A DNA stretch of 64,000 bases from Saururus chinensis. Its lineage: Eukaryota > Streptophyta > Magnoliopsida > Piperales > Saururaceae. The position numbers were made by a program, and so were the translations under genes. Positions 24,750-37,500 of the stretch are shown in pieces; within the stretch, counting starts at the first letter, position 1; each line of letters starts with the position of its first letter. The stretch spans positions 6,368,501 through 6,432,500 of the forward strand of contig CP141143.1 of NCBI GenBank assembly GCA_035235625.1, written 5' to 3'. The notes below the pieces were generated by a model, which saw only the letters and a list, made by a program, of their open reading frames with translations, was not told where the DNA came from and did not search any database.

Positions 24750-24899
24750 TCATTTCAGTTCATTCTTCCGGACAAGTTTCGGGAGTCGTTCTTAGTCCGT
24801 TTTCTTCCATTTAAAAAGCGTTCTTAACTAATTCGAGGGTGTTCTACGTAATGGAAGCGTCCATTCCTTGAGTTAGCAACGCCATATAGGGAAAATGTC

Positions 24900-25400
24900 C
24901 TGGGGCAAGGGGAGGTTCTGTCTGCCGCCTACGGGCGCAGAAAGGGTAAAGTGTCTACGGGAAAGGGGAGGTTTTGCCTGCTGCCTACGGGCACAGGAAG
25001 GGTAAAGGGTCTCCTGGAAAGGGGAGGTTCTATCCACCGCCTACGGGCGCGGTAAGGGTAAAGCGTATCCGGGCAAGGGGAGGTTCTGTCCGCCACCTAC
25101 GGGCGCAGTAAGGGTAAAGTGTCTCTGGGCAATGGGAGGTTCTGTCCACCACCTACGGGCACGAGAAAGGTAAAGTGTCTCCGGGCAAGGGGAGGTTCTG
25201 TTTGCTGCCTACGGGCGGGGGAAGGGTAAAGTGTCTCCGGGTAAGGGGAGGTTTTGTCCGCCGCTTACAGGCGCATGAAGGGTGAAGTGATCCCGAGTTA
25301 GGGGGAGGCTTTGTCTGTAGTCTACGGGTACGGAAAGAGAAAAATATCCCGAAGTCAAAGGAGGTTCTGCCGCCATCTCCGAATTTGAAAAGGGGGATGC
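24900..25400 (+). repeat. About nine tandem repeats of 57 bp in LTR
   Basis: Units share AAGGGGAGGTTCTGTCCGCC, then CTACGGGCGC and AGGGTAAAGTGTCTCCGGG. The later units diverge. Related arrays occur at 31655-31960, 58310-58456 with 60711-60860, and 59310-60020. Confidence 0.85.
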
Positions 25401-28400
25401 TCTGAGGAAACGAGCAACTCCGAATGTCATCACTTCTGGAACTTCATAGGAGTACCCTTTTTTATATATTATATGAATGCACATCTTAATTAGTAATATA
25501 CTAATTAAGATATATAATTTGCTATGGTATGATATATGCTTATATGTTGCTTTTTGATCTACTTTGATATATTCTACTTGGATCCGAATTACTCTGAAAT
25601 GCTCTATTGTGATCTGATATACTCCGATCTGATATGATCAGTATGATTAGATGAAATCTGATATTATCTGATAGGATCTGATATGATCCAACGTACTTTG
25701 TTCTGTATTCTGCTCCGCTCTATGATAGAGTGGGATGTGTGGCTTTGTTAGTATTATGCTCACCTATGTGAGATGTGTATTTCGCTAATTTATTGGCTTC
25801 CGTTTGACTCCGATGATTTATAAGATTTTTGTCCAATTCTAAATAATTATTCAGATATAAGGATATACGTATTTTAACGTATATGATTTTGTGATGCCTA
25901 ATGCATGTATTAGCCATCAGGCAGAACTACGTTCGGATCCGATCGTATTGGAATAACGTCAGAGATGGTGTCTAATACGTACGTAGGCAACCAATGGAAC
26001 GATCATGTTGGCCCGATCCAAATTAGTTATAAAATTATGTTTATTTTGATCTACGCACAACAGAACGTTAAAGCTCAGCAGTGCGTGAATGAATGTTATG
26101 ACTCTCACATTAAGAGTCTGCAGCTCCTTGTCAGTCGGTTTTGATTTTTTTGCTTATTTTATACACTCCGATTCTGTCTGCCGAACTACCCCCGGTCCGG
26201 GTCGGGGTGTTACAAGATCCACCTCCTCCATCCCCCTCCCCGGTCCCCTCTTTTCTCTATAATCTCCCAACCTCCGGCTCCGCCCCGCCGCCTCCGGCTC
26301 CCCTCTCTGTCCCTAGTTACCCCCTTTCAATATCCCCCGCTGGCGCCCACTCGCCAGTGGCTGGTTATTTTTTTTTTATAATTTTTAAGTCATTAGCGAC
26401 GCTTATGAAAAGCTTCGCTAAAGAATTTATGTTTTTTTCCTTCTTATTAGCAATGCATATTTATGCGTTGCTAATAGAAAAATAAAATTTTTTCATTCTT
26501 TTAATTAGTGACTTTTTTATTATTTTATTGAAAATTTTATTTATTTTTTATTTTTTATTATTAGTGACGCATATATAAGCGTCGCTAATATGTAACTATT
26601 AGTGACGCTTAATTGTAAGCATTGTTAATAGTTATGTATTAGCGACACTTATCTTGGCGTCACAAATAATACTTTTTAGTGACTTTTAATTAAACGTTGC
26701 TAATTTTAAGACTATTAGCGACCTTTAATAATAAGCGTCGCTAATAAGTATTAGTGACGACAGTTTTTGCGACGCTTTATAAATGCCGCTAATACCCATT
26801 AGCGACGCTTATGGCACTATTAGCGACACTTACATGCGTCGCTAATACTCTAATTTGTTGTAGTGTAGATTCTATTGATGGCTTAGTGTCTTGCTCATGC
26901 TCTATTTACACCCAGCAATGAGTGTGGCTGGGTGAAATTTTTGAGTAAGGTTTCCTTCCCAATTCATCTTGTCAGTGGTGGGTTGATTTGTGTAAATGCT
27001 ACTAATGATTTGTTATCCTTTCCGTGCTCTGTTTTCTGTATCCAATGGTTATGCTTGCATGCTATATTTCCAACATTATGTGGTAAGTGCATATGGGTCA
27101 ACTTGTGAGTTGTGAGGAAATAATTGAATGCAGAATAAATTTTCTTCAGTTACATACATACTGTCACGGGTTCATTGTATAGTTTTCTTTTATGTTGTGA
27201 GATGTAAGACCCCACTCTTGTATAGTTTTCTTTTATGTTGTGAGATGTAAGACCCCACTCTTGGCATTGTATTATTTTTACCTTTCTGAGCATAGTAACA
27301 TCTATGGAAAGTTTTATTTAAATGAATTGGTATTGTGAGTAGTTTCTGAGTGATCCCAAGTACTTTCTTTTGCATAAGATTAACTTCTTCTCAAGCATTA
27401 AGAGACAAGTAATTTGATCAATTGAACAGGCTTTACTCTAACACTTGATATATGGTTGATTTCAACAATACCATGCTCAAATATCAATTATCTATCTAAT
27501 TTATATGTATGAGACCTTACTGAGATTATGGTAAGTATTATGGACCTTGCTAAGGTTAAAAAGTGAAAGGAAATTGATAGCATATATATTAATTGGATTA
27601 GGTGTATTCACGTGAATCTTCTCTTGACCGGTTATGTGGTGATATTATGATGAACCTTATGGTTGTAAGTGATATGTAGTTTTGATTTTTTTTTATGGAC
27701 ATGTAAAAGGAATATCTTGCATAAATGGTAGATCAGGAATTAAGAACCAACCTAAGAGTGAGAGGTTGACAAGGGTAATTAAGGTCTGGATTGAGTACCT
27801 TAACTTTAGGATCAAGATAATAAGATTACCCAGGTGCCACATAGGGATGAGGGTGGGCCCTAGCCTTTGGCAGTTCCCTCCCATTTTTTCAAAGGTCATA
27901 CCGAGTGTACGTCGATGACCACCCATGGCGCTCTCGCACCCATGTGTGTATTACGATATATGATGCATATGGTGATTATGTAAACGTATGACATGATGAA
28001 TGACCATGTAAATGTTAAGTTAAACTGTGATGCATATATGATGACCATAATTGGATTTATTATGCTGAGATTTGAGTATTGAATCTTTGTTATTGTATGA
28101 TCGATGATTGCTAGATTACAATACATGTTCTATTTGAGGCATGATCACAGAGCTTTTAGCTCACGGCTGGAATGTCTGTTCCACTGGGCATATTTTTGCA
28201 TGCAGGTTTACTTGCTGATTTGGATGCGTATGAACGTCAAGAAAGGATAGAGAGATATCATTCACACGGATGATCAGAGAATTAGGATTAGTTTGATTAT
28301 TTTCTTGTGAGTATTAGTAATCAGATTGTAGTTTGAGATGAACACCCCATGGGTGAAACTCAGTTGATTTTGATTCAATAAAAGTTAGTAGGAAGGTTAT

Positions 28401-28525
28401 TTAAGTTATATTTTTAATTCTTTATCCCTTGCAAAATATTTTATTGTCTTGTCACAGCTCGAGTTTAGGTGCACTCCAATGGTGTGGATGGTCTTTAGAC
28501 TCTACTCAAGGCTCGGGTTGTGACA

Positions 28526-29419
28526 TTATAAGAGTGATACTTCAATCATGTTATTTTTTGTAGAATTTGTGAGCTAAAAGTGATATTATAAGAGTGGTAC
28601 TTTGATAGAAATGAATTTATTTCATCTATGGCTACCAAAATGATTGATAAATTTGATAAGTATTGGGATGATGCTTGTATGGTGTTAGCAATAGCTTAAG
28701 TTTTAGATCCTAGAATGAAAATGAGAATGGTTGAACTTTATTTTCCAATATTCTATGGCAAAGCATTGGCGAAAGGAAAAATTAAGGAAGTTTATGATGT
28801 TTTGGGAAAGCCCTATGATGAATATATTTCATGAGTACCCGGATCAAGTTAGTTTGATTATACGGTTTTAAATAGTCAAACATCTTCAAGTAGTGAGAGA
28901 AGTTCAATTGCTAGTTGTGGATATGAGGCTTAGAGGGATAAGTTCACTAAGTTAATGGAAAGGAAGTCAAGTCAAAAGCTGAGTGTGAGTTATATTTAGA
29001 AGAGCCTATTATAGAAGTTTTTTTTAGTGATACATTTAATATTTTAGCTCAGTGGAAAAAAATTGCACGAAAATATCCTATCTTATCACCAATTACAAAA
29101 GAAATCTTAACTATTTCATCATCTATTCATTAGGGTCGAGTCGAGTCGGGTCGCGGGGGGGGGGGGGGGGGTTTAAAACAAGATGAACATGGAGACAGTT
29201 CAAAAATTGATACACAAAGTTTGTCGAGGGCTAAGTATGAAGGAAATTTTTTTCTATGTTTATTTTACTTTGGTTATATATTTCTTGAGCTTAGAAAAGA
29301 CATTTATGTTGGATTATAATTTGTTTTGTAGGTTTACCATTAGAGGAATCAGAAGGTGAAGTTCTTGATTTAAGCATTTTTTATATGGGCTTGGAAGATG
29401 ACGATAAATTTAAAGCTTA
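28526..29419 (+). pseudogene. hAT transposase pseudogene, C-terminal half (C1)
   Basis: Encodes MATKMIDKFDKYWDDACMV, then VLDPRMKMRMVELYFP and, after several stops, a decayed dimerisation region (WKKIARKYPIL-like). After a TTTTGTAG acceptor a last exon encodes LPLEESEGEVLDLSIFYMG and ends in TAA at about 29419. This is the RICESLEEPER/Ac-type hAT family, whose C-terminus mediates transposase dimerisation. In-frame stops show it is dead. The upstream part is at 10325-10524. A poly-G run (29155-29171) interrupts the dimerisation region compared with C2. Confidence 0.75.
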
Positions 29420-30054
29420 ATTGAAGTACTTTTAGTGATAACTTTTATTAGTAAATTTTTGTTTTTTTATGATTATGATTCATTTATCATTATAATTGAA
29501 TTATATGAGTAAAAGTTATTTTTGGTGTAGGAATAACAATGGAGTAATCATTGTTAGGGGATGCACAAGGAAGAATAATTTCAGGGTGGAGGATTTGTTT
29601 TTTGTGTGAGAGAAATAATGGAGATATTGGATTGCATGAGAGTGAACAAATTTTTTAGCTCCTTAGGCATTTTTAGTGTTATTACTAGTTTTAGTTTTTT
29701 ATCTTTTGAAATGTTTCATTGGATGCAACATTTTGAGAAATTGGATTAAGAATAATTATGATAAGTTCTTAATAGTTATAGTTGATTTAATTTTAATGGA
29801 CTTTTTTTTGTCAAAATTGATGATAAGGATTTTAACAATTTAGTCTTTTTTAGTTATGGCTGGTTGTTAACATACTTTAGCATCTTGTATAAGTGTTTTT
29901 TAGGGAAAAAATAGAAATTTTGCACTTATGTATCATGTTAGAACTATCCTAATATGCTACCTAAGGATTGAACAATACATAGGTTTGAAGTGATTGTCCA
30001 AGTCTGTCTGTGTCTGTGTCTCTGTCTGTGATAGATGGACTTGGACATAGCATG
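29420..30054. repeat. Duplicated block copy C1, segment after the hAT gene
   Basis: Noncoding, AT-rich; 29420-29997 is collinear with 55672-55987 with some loss in C2. The match ends at GATTGTCCA where C2 has a family D LTR. A short TCTGTCTGTG repeat lies at 30003-30030. Confidence 0.55.
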
Positions 30055-30408
30055 TAGGGATGCCATTGGGTCGGGCTTGGGTCGAGTTTTGCCAAACCCG
30101 AACCCAATACCACTTAATGAAACTATAACCTGAACCCGACCCGACATGAATAAACTCAACCCGAACCCGACCTATTTGACCCGTTTAGAATAAAAAACTA
30201 GCTTTAAAATTATTTTAATTTTTTAAAATAGAATTAAAAATTAAAATTTTATATTTATAATTTTATTCAGGTCGGGTCAAGTTGGATCACCTAAAATCCG
30301 AACCCAACCCGAATACATATTTGGGTTGAGTTTTAAAAACCAAACCTGACCCATTAGGATCAGGTCGGGTTGGGTTTTACCATATACTAGACCCAAGTGG
30401 CATCCCTA
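30055..30408. mobile_element. hAT-type MITE, 354 bp, TSD ATAGCATG
   Basis: Terminal inverted repeats TAGGGATGCCATTGGGT and ACCCAAGTGGCATCCCTA, flanked by a perfect 8-bp duplication ATAGCATG (30047-30054 and 30409-30416). The interior is rich in GGGTCGGGT/ACCCGACCC words in both orientations. It has no coding capacity. Confidence 0.85.
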
Positions 30409-30416
30409 ATAGCATG

Positions 30417-31073
30417 ATCGACATAGAAAGAGGCAGACATGGACGAACATGAACAATATACATACAAATGATAGATGGACGTGGACATGCCTCTTTCCGA
30501 GTTCGTATTTGTCCGTGAGCACCCCTAATTTGTCAATATATAATAACATATGTATCAAATCTTATAAAATTAAGCATATATATTGAACCTTGGCTGCGTT
30601 GTGCAAAGTCATTCATCTTTTAAAACTATATCTCATTTTAACCAACTATTGGACCTAGAAAGCGGCTCTACAAACAAAACTTCCAAGCCTTTGGGGAGCC
30701 AAAGACCCATGGGACAACCCTATCTTTAGTCTCATCTACGTGGCTAAAACAAGTCATTTTAGAGTCAACAAGACACCATGCATATATGTCTTTTTAAGTG
30801 TCAAATACAATAGTCAAGGGACATTTGCACATTACATACAAAAGGATCGAATGTAGGATTTAGTTACCCTGTTATCTTACATGTAATCATATCATGCATT
30901 TATACATCCATCATGCAAGTAAATCTTGTTATTATACATCTCATGAATAATATAAACAATGGTAGAAACCTTGCATGAAGATCATAAACCGATATACTAT
31001 TCGTCGACTTGTCGACGTGTCGATGCATGTGTCTTTGATACCCCATTTGCCAATTATGTTAAACGTGTGGGGT
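30417..31073. other. Intergenic, nothing recognised
   Basis: AT-rich sequence without a recognisable gene, repeat end or RNA. It is missing from block copy C2. Confidence 0.4.
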
Positions 31074-33301
31074 TGAGACATTATTATTTTTTGGAGGGAG
31101 ATTAATTAAAATGGAGGAGTGAAATTTATCCCCTATGTAGGTAGAGCTCAAAAAACGAACATAACTAGTCAAGAACATGAGAAACGAAGGTCAGAAGTGA
31201 AAGTTTTGACCTTGGGAAGCATGTTTCATAGGCAGGACTCACTTGAATATAGTGGGATAACCTACCTTGAGATGTTTAGTTTTGTAGGCTCGTTATTACG
31301 AGCTCAATGGTACCAAGAACGCATGAATCCGAGTCTAGGGTAGAAATATATGAGCGTTTGAAGATATAAATAAAATTTTTAAAATAAAAAAGGGAAAAAG
31401 CTGCCACATGATGTAGTCGTGCGATGGGTGTACGCGCATCACTCATGGGTGTGACACATGTGGCTCTGCCATTTGGGCAGCGCCGCAGCTTATATAAGGG
31501 GGAGAGGAGGATTTTTTTAATATTATACCCAATGTCTTCTGTTTATGGGTCATTCTGACTCCAATTTAGTCCATTCAAAAGGCATTCTCTATTAAATTGA
31601 GGGTGCTCTACACAATGGAAAGGTTCATTCATTAAGTTGGATACTCTAGAGGGGGGAAATAACTCAGGGAAAGAGGAGGCTTAGTTCTCCGTTATTTGGC
31701 TATAAAGAGAGAATCATTCTGGGTAAGGGGAGGATTTGTTTACTGTCTTCGGACAAGTAGAGAGAGAAACATCTCCGGGTAAAGGGAGGTTTTGTCCACC
31801 GCATAAGGGTGTAGAAATAGAAACAAATATCTAGGTAAGAGGAGGTTTTGTATGTCATTTTCTTGTGAGAAAGGAAGAAACGTTCTAGAGCAAGAGGAGG
31901 ATCTGCCTAACATCTCTCGACCTTAAGGGAGGACACCCTGAAGGAAGGAGCTGAACGCCACTACTTCTGGAAACCTCAGGGTAGTAAGCATTTTGACTTT
32001 AATTCATTTTAAATAAATGCATGTGCATCTTAAGTAGTTAACTTAAGATGTTGAATAACATATATGCTTTACTCTAATATGCTATGATATGTTCTACTCT
32101 GTTCTGTGAAAGAAAGAATTGTTTGATATTGATGATTTATCAGCTTATGTTTGACTCTGATGATTTACGAGATTTTCATCTAATTCTAAATGTTTTATCG
32201 GATTATAAGTATTATGATTTATATGATTTTGTACTACATGATGCATGCACTATCTGTTAGGTAGAACTACGTTGAGAACCGATTGTATTGGAATAACCTC
32301 GCAATTATCCAATAAGTACGTAGGCAACTAACGATAACGTTGACCTGATCCAAATTAATTATAAATATAATTTTATTTTGGCCTATGGAGCATTGGCATT
32401 CCGTAGTGCGTAGAGGAATGTTACAACTCTCGCACATAGAAGATGCTTCCTTATTTTAAGGAAGAAAAATTTTAATTTGATATTTTTGGCCCCTGGATCA
32501 GCCCAGGTTGTTGTGGTGTCGATGGCCATTAACACCATTATTAATAAGTGGAACCCTTGTCAATAGTGAGTAAACTATGAGAGTCCAATTTACCAATGTC
32601 GTCACCAACACATCGGTATCACTATCGATACCCAGACTAACACCATTATCAAAGTGTGTGCTAGTGTTGGTATAGTTCATATTTCTCCAACCATCAACGC
32701 CATCATCAATGTGTTGATGGTCATGTTGATAATTGGGCTAGAAGAGAAACAAATATTGTACTGGTGCTCAAAATATTCCCCTGTGTAAAACAATAAAATC
32801 TCCAATTCAAACAATAATTATTGTTATTTGATCCACATGATTCATGATTGTCATCAATAATCTCAAACATGATAAAATTCTTTAAAATAAACCATAATAT
32901 CATAACATGTGTCACATCCAATCACCAAATATGTTTTCTAACTATAAATAATCAGTTTAATAAGCTTATAATTACAAGGTTAGCTATCTGACCTACAATC
33001 CAACACCAATATATTGATATCCTGCACCTTTGGCTGAAAGCTCTTTTCTCTTCTTCGGACTTTATTTGATCCCCCAAATCACCCAAAATCCTATGGCTCT
33101 TGACTACTATAAAGAGTATAACTGCCACCGAGGGTTATAACCATGTAACTACCAATGTTTCAAAGATAACTACATCTTACAGTTTCACTTATGCGTATGT
33201 GACTCACTAACAATTAGCTATGTTCGTCAGTGGCTTAGCGATGGTTAATATAATTTTATAATTTTCTATATATTTTTCTTTAAAAAAAGTGGGGTGTCAC
33301 A
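31074..33301 (+). mobile_element. LTR (family C)
   Basis: Begins TGAGACATTATTATTTTTTGG, resembling the family B start TGTAACGATTATTTTTTGG, and ends GGGGTGTCACA. It contains a TATA-like TATATAA at 31491 followed by diverged repeats of about 57 bp (31655-31960), the arrangement seen in family B. The flanks do not give a clear 5-bp TSD. From 31302 on it is collinear with C2 (57974-58456 and 60711-62266). Antisense frames inside are short and unrecognised. Confidence 0.6.
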
Positions 33302-34511
33302 CATTAATATGAGACAAATGGAGTATATTATACTACTATATAATGCAAATTGAATGATGATAGGTTTTTTTCAAACTTCCTATATTGCCCCATTTTCTAT
33401 AATGCCCTTTAATACAATTTTGAATTGGTATGTGATATGAAGGTATTGTAGTAAAACTATTTAGATGCTTTTAGATGATTACAACATATCAACCTAATAT
33501 TGGTTGCTAATAAGGCATGCGCCCTTTTGTTTATGTTGTGTTGATTTTAATTCTGTAAGGTTATATTTTGCACTCTTTAACTCGGACTCGTATGTTCTTA
33601 GTATCATTGGTAAGCTTTCAACAAGCTCTATCAAATAAGATCCTACATGAGTGTATTTTCTCAAACTATTTCTATGGATCGATCCCACATATACAACACA
33701 CTTCACAATAATAATTTTTTGTGTTTTTTTACCTATGTTACACTTGTTCAGATTCACATATTTTTTACATCATTGGAAAACTCTTTATAAGCTCTATCAA
33801 ATGAAACTTGTTGCCAAACTGATCCTTGAGATGAATGATGCATGTCATGGCGCAAAGTCTTTCAACATCATTGTCTTTGCCAACTTATAACATAATATTA
33901 AGCCTATAATATTTGGAATCACAAATGCCTACTATGACTGTATATATGTGTTAGTATAATGCTAGCTATAATTATAAGTGTGTGTAGTTTATGATTATTA
34001 TAATCCTAAAAGCATGTATTGCATTTAAGGGAGACATTTATTCTATACATTTTTTTCTTATCCAATTTATATTTATGCATATAGTGCATATGTAATCTTG
34101 CTAATATTTTATAATTCAATGTCAAGCACCCACATATTTAGCTGAGGTTAAGCCCTCCTAAGAAGTAGCTATGCAAACATAAATGAGGAATGACAAACAT
34201 AATCCGAGCCTAGTTGCGGGGAATATGTGCCGACAGTGTGGCTGAGTTATACTCCCACTCCCAAAATAAGTGTTCTAGTTAAATTTTAAAAAAACTAAAA
34301 AGTGTTTATTTTGAAAAACCAAATTGGCACTTATTTTGGGATGAAGGGAGTATAACTTATATTGAGTATTTTAGTCCTTATGCAACGAGGTGGTGTTGTG
34401 GAAAAAAGAAAAAAAAAGAAATGATGTTTGCCTTTGCATTGCTAATGAAACATAAATATAGAGGAATAAAAACAAAGATCAGGGTATAATAATGAACTGA
34501 AAGCGAGTAGG
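33302..34511. other. Intergenic; empty CACTA site, otherwise nothing recognised
   Basis: 33302-33361 continues the alignment with C2 (62267-62325) up to GAATGATG, where C2 has a CACTA insertion. The rest is AT-rich. A short stretch around 33610-33640 (AGCTCTATCA with AGATCC) resembles one inside the MITE at about 38480-38520. Confidence 0.45.
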
Positions 34512-34516
34512 ACAAG

Positions 34517-37500
34517 TATAAGGACTCTCATTTCTAAACCAGTTTTCGTTTCCTTTTAATTATCGGTTATTGCGTGGTTAACTCATTTTCTTATTAATTC
34601 GGTGATTTCAAAAATAAATGGTGATTCTTATGGTTTTAATCAAAATCAACTTTACAATTATTGGTTTTAAGTGATTTTGGGTCAAATCTGAATTTTTGAG
34701 ATTTTTCTGATTTTTCATTAATTTTTCGAAAATTAGGGTTTGGCGGGACCCCCTGTGGGCCCCACCGTCAAAATTTAGGTTCTTAAACCAAATTAACCCA
34801 GACATCAACACAAGCTTTTATAAAAAATTTCATAATTTTTCCAAGTTTAATTAGTGCTCAAATAGTCAAAATACTCATTTTTAGCCTATTTTTCTATTCA
34901 TACCCCACTAATTACCTATGTACACCCCAAAACCTACTATAAAAGGAAAGACCTGAGCCTTTCCCATTTTGGGAATAGGCTAGGAGAGGAAGGTTAGGCC
35001 TAATTCCCCAATTAGGCCCGGATTAGAGGGAGTTTAAGGTATGTTTCCTTTAATTAAGCCTAAAAACCTAAATTTTCTCCTAATCCTTTCTAAATCCATC
35101 ATTTCCCCTTTGTTTTGATTCGTTTTCAAACATCTAAACCATTGTTTTGCATCTTTACTTCAAACCCTACATCTAAAAATTCATTTTTTATGCCTAACAA
35201 ATCATAGGTGTAAGTTTTTCATTAAGGTTTTCTATGTTAAATCGATTTTAATGGAGTTTAATTTAAACTCTATGTCTTTGAAAGGTTTTCAAGAAGGGTG
35301 ACCGTCAAATCCAAGTCTAATCAAGGGATAAAGTAATGGACATTCAAAATTTCAGTCTTCCTATGGTAAAAATCTCGATTTTGTGGTTTATTTTGAGTAG
35401 ATTTACTTGATTTAGTACTTTAATAGCAAGATTAGTAAATTGTAATCTTTCATCCCAATTTTTTAGGGTTTTATCTTGTTATGATGTAGATTAGCTTTCT
35501 AGAAGATATGGTAGAATTTTAATGGCATTTGGGTTGTTAGATGGAGGTTTTAAGTTGTATCAATAGAGTCTTGGTTTGAAAATTCGAAAGGAAGAAGAAG
35601 GTCGAATCTGCCTTGTTGGCATTCGAATGGTTATACAGGGCATTCGAATGGCAACACTGTAATTTTGATATTTTCTAGTTTAGCTGATCGAACGGCCCTC
35701 TTGGGCGTTCAAACGGCAACACTGTAATTTCAAAATTTTCCCGTTTAGCCGATCGAACGGCCCTTCTAGGTGTTCGAACAGCTACACAGTAGATTTTAAT
35801 ATTGCTTATATGATGTTTATTTTGATGTTTCTACTCTAATATATCATTTTTATATGCATGTGGAGTGTTTTGAGCTAGGGTAAACTATTGGAAGGGGCAT
35901 ACCATTAATGTTTAGAAGTTGTATATACTTAGAGTTACGTGAAATGGCTTGTAGTTGGATCTCATTGTTGGAATTGCTATCTTGAAGTTATGAGTGGTTG
36001 GTTCTCTATGGTTAATCAGAATTTCAGTAGGGCTACAACATACTAATGGACTGATATGTCACGATAGGATGTGGTTAAATGATGTGTGAATGTTAGTGTT
36101 ATGTCTTGACTTAAGTGTGAAGTGAAATGATCTTATATATGTTTAGCTTGTGGTTAGGCTTTGACTTGAGTTTTTAATGGATCTTCTCCTATGATTTCCT
36201 CTAGAATTCATGATTAGTTGTTAATGCACATGTGTAGTGTGATGGTGAGTTAATTACAAGCATGTTGATATACATTGAGGGAAGTGCTTCTACTATGTAC
36301 GCACACACACATGGGGGGTTTAATGATGATGATGAGGCTTGATATTATGATTATGAATGATGCATGAGGAGCTGATGAGAGCACTTATCATGAATTAGGA
36401 TTCATGTATGCCTTGCCCACGTATATACCATGTTGCATGCATCATGAAAATATATTTCAATTGAGGCTTTAATGAAATTAATTAAATTTGATCGATTGGG
36501 TGCAATGTGGTGAAATTGCGTGCCGAATTAATCGATCGTGGCTTAATCGAAACTTGATTGGTCCGAAAGGACATGTTTCGATTTGAGTTCCTGTGTGGAA
36601 CATGTGCACTCCCCGGGTTGAGTCTAGTTAAATGGAATTATGTGGGGACGAGTTATGTACTTGTCTTGCGAATTGAGATTATTATGATTGTCTTCTGAAC
36701 CCTGAGAATCCAGTGTGGTATGCTTTGTGCACCAGCTACCATGTGTTCTAGGGTTTCCTATGTGAAAACTCAGGCTCTTCCCCATTGCAGGAGATGTCCC
36801 TGGGCGAACACCCCTGCTCTAGATTCTCTGTGTGAGAATGGGACATCCTTGGCCAAGATCGTCCAAGGCGAGCAGCTTTAGAGGCCGACAACCCCGATCT
36901 TCTTATATTCTTGTGTAGAATTTGGACCATGACACGCCTTCATGGCCTTGTCTGTGTTCCTGTCTGTGTGACACTAATTGTGCTTACTCCTTGATGGAGA
37001 CATTCTTTATATGATGATTGGTGCTTAATCTGAAATGTATGTTAGAGGTACATCTCATGCAGGTTTATATGATGTTGATGCATGATTTGAAATGTATGTT
37101 AGAGATACATCTCTGCAGGTTTATATGATGTTGATGCATGATCTGAAATGTATGTTAGAGATACATCTCATGCAGGTTTATATGATGTTGATGCATTATC
37201 TGAATTGTTATATTACTATACCGTTGTGCTTCTAATGATTATAGTCATATCAAAAACCATTGCTGAGTTTGTTAAACTTACCCCTCTTTCTTGTGTTTTT
37301 GCTTTGGGGCTGCGTGGCGCGACACACAGATGGATAGGTTTCTCTCTATGAGGAAAGGTCGGAGATGACATGGATGTAGACGTGGAGACCTCTTTTGTGA
37401 CTTGTTTCCTTGTTTATGCTATTATGTTAGAACCTTTGTGTGTGGTTCTCATTTTGGATTATGCTACATTATACTTTTGGATTGTTTGAGACATATTTTG

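Larger units (their letters stand above)
24304..26213 (+). mobile_element. LTR fragment (family B) inside the CACTA element
   Basis: From ATAACTTACCCATGTG onward it matches the family B solo LTR (from about 58720), including the TATA box, the array of about 57-bp repeats and an end in GGGGTGTTACA. The first 260 bp or so of the LTR are missing. CACTA GC-rich sequence lies on both sides (compare the inverted 62780-63060), so it is nested inside. The letters AGAT occur at both edges, which may be chance. Confidence 0.7.
20815..26865. mobile_element. CACTA transposon, non-autonomous, 6.05 kb
   Basis: Ends are CACTACAATAAA at the left and, inverted, CACTACAACAAA at the right. Both are followed by dense subterminal copies of TTAGCGACGCTTA-like words in both orientations, the hallmark of CACTA (En/Spm) elements. 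The expected 3-bp TSD is not clear (GCT versus TAG). The interior alternates (GA)-rich arrays with the same subterminal words and contains a captured or inserted LTR fragment (24304-26213). No transposase (TNPD/TNPA-like) is visible. Confidence 0.8.
16248..28525 (+). mobile_element. 3' LTR of family A gypsy, split by nested insertions
   Basis: Starts TGTAAGTACCGAG next to the polypurine tract and ends GGGTTGTGACA. Three pieces belong to it: 16248-16617, 20148-20814 and 26866-28525, about 2.7 kb in all. They are separated by a solo family D LTR (16618-20147) and a CACTA element (20815-26865). The last two pieces align with 1-2403. A TATA-like GCTATAAAGG lies at about 20153. The LTR ends in hAT transposase sequence at 28526. 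Confidence 0.75.

Noticed and set aside
24900-25400. Regular repeats that could suggest a CRISPR-like array
   Set aside because: Units are head-to-tail and diverge along their whole length, with no constant repeat and unique spacer pattern; the host is a plant and the array is part of an LTR.
29155-29171. Poly-G run as a possible quadruplex regulator
   Set aside because: Lies within a dead hAT pseudogene; the C2 copy has only a short GGGGAGGAGGG here, so it looks like simple slippage or an assembly artefact.
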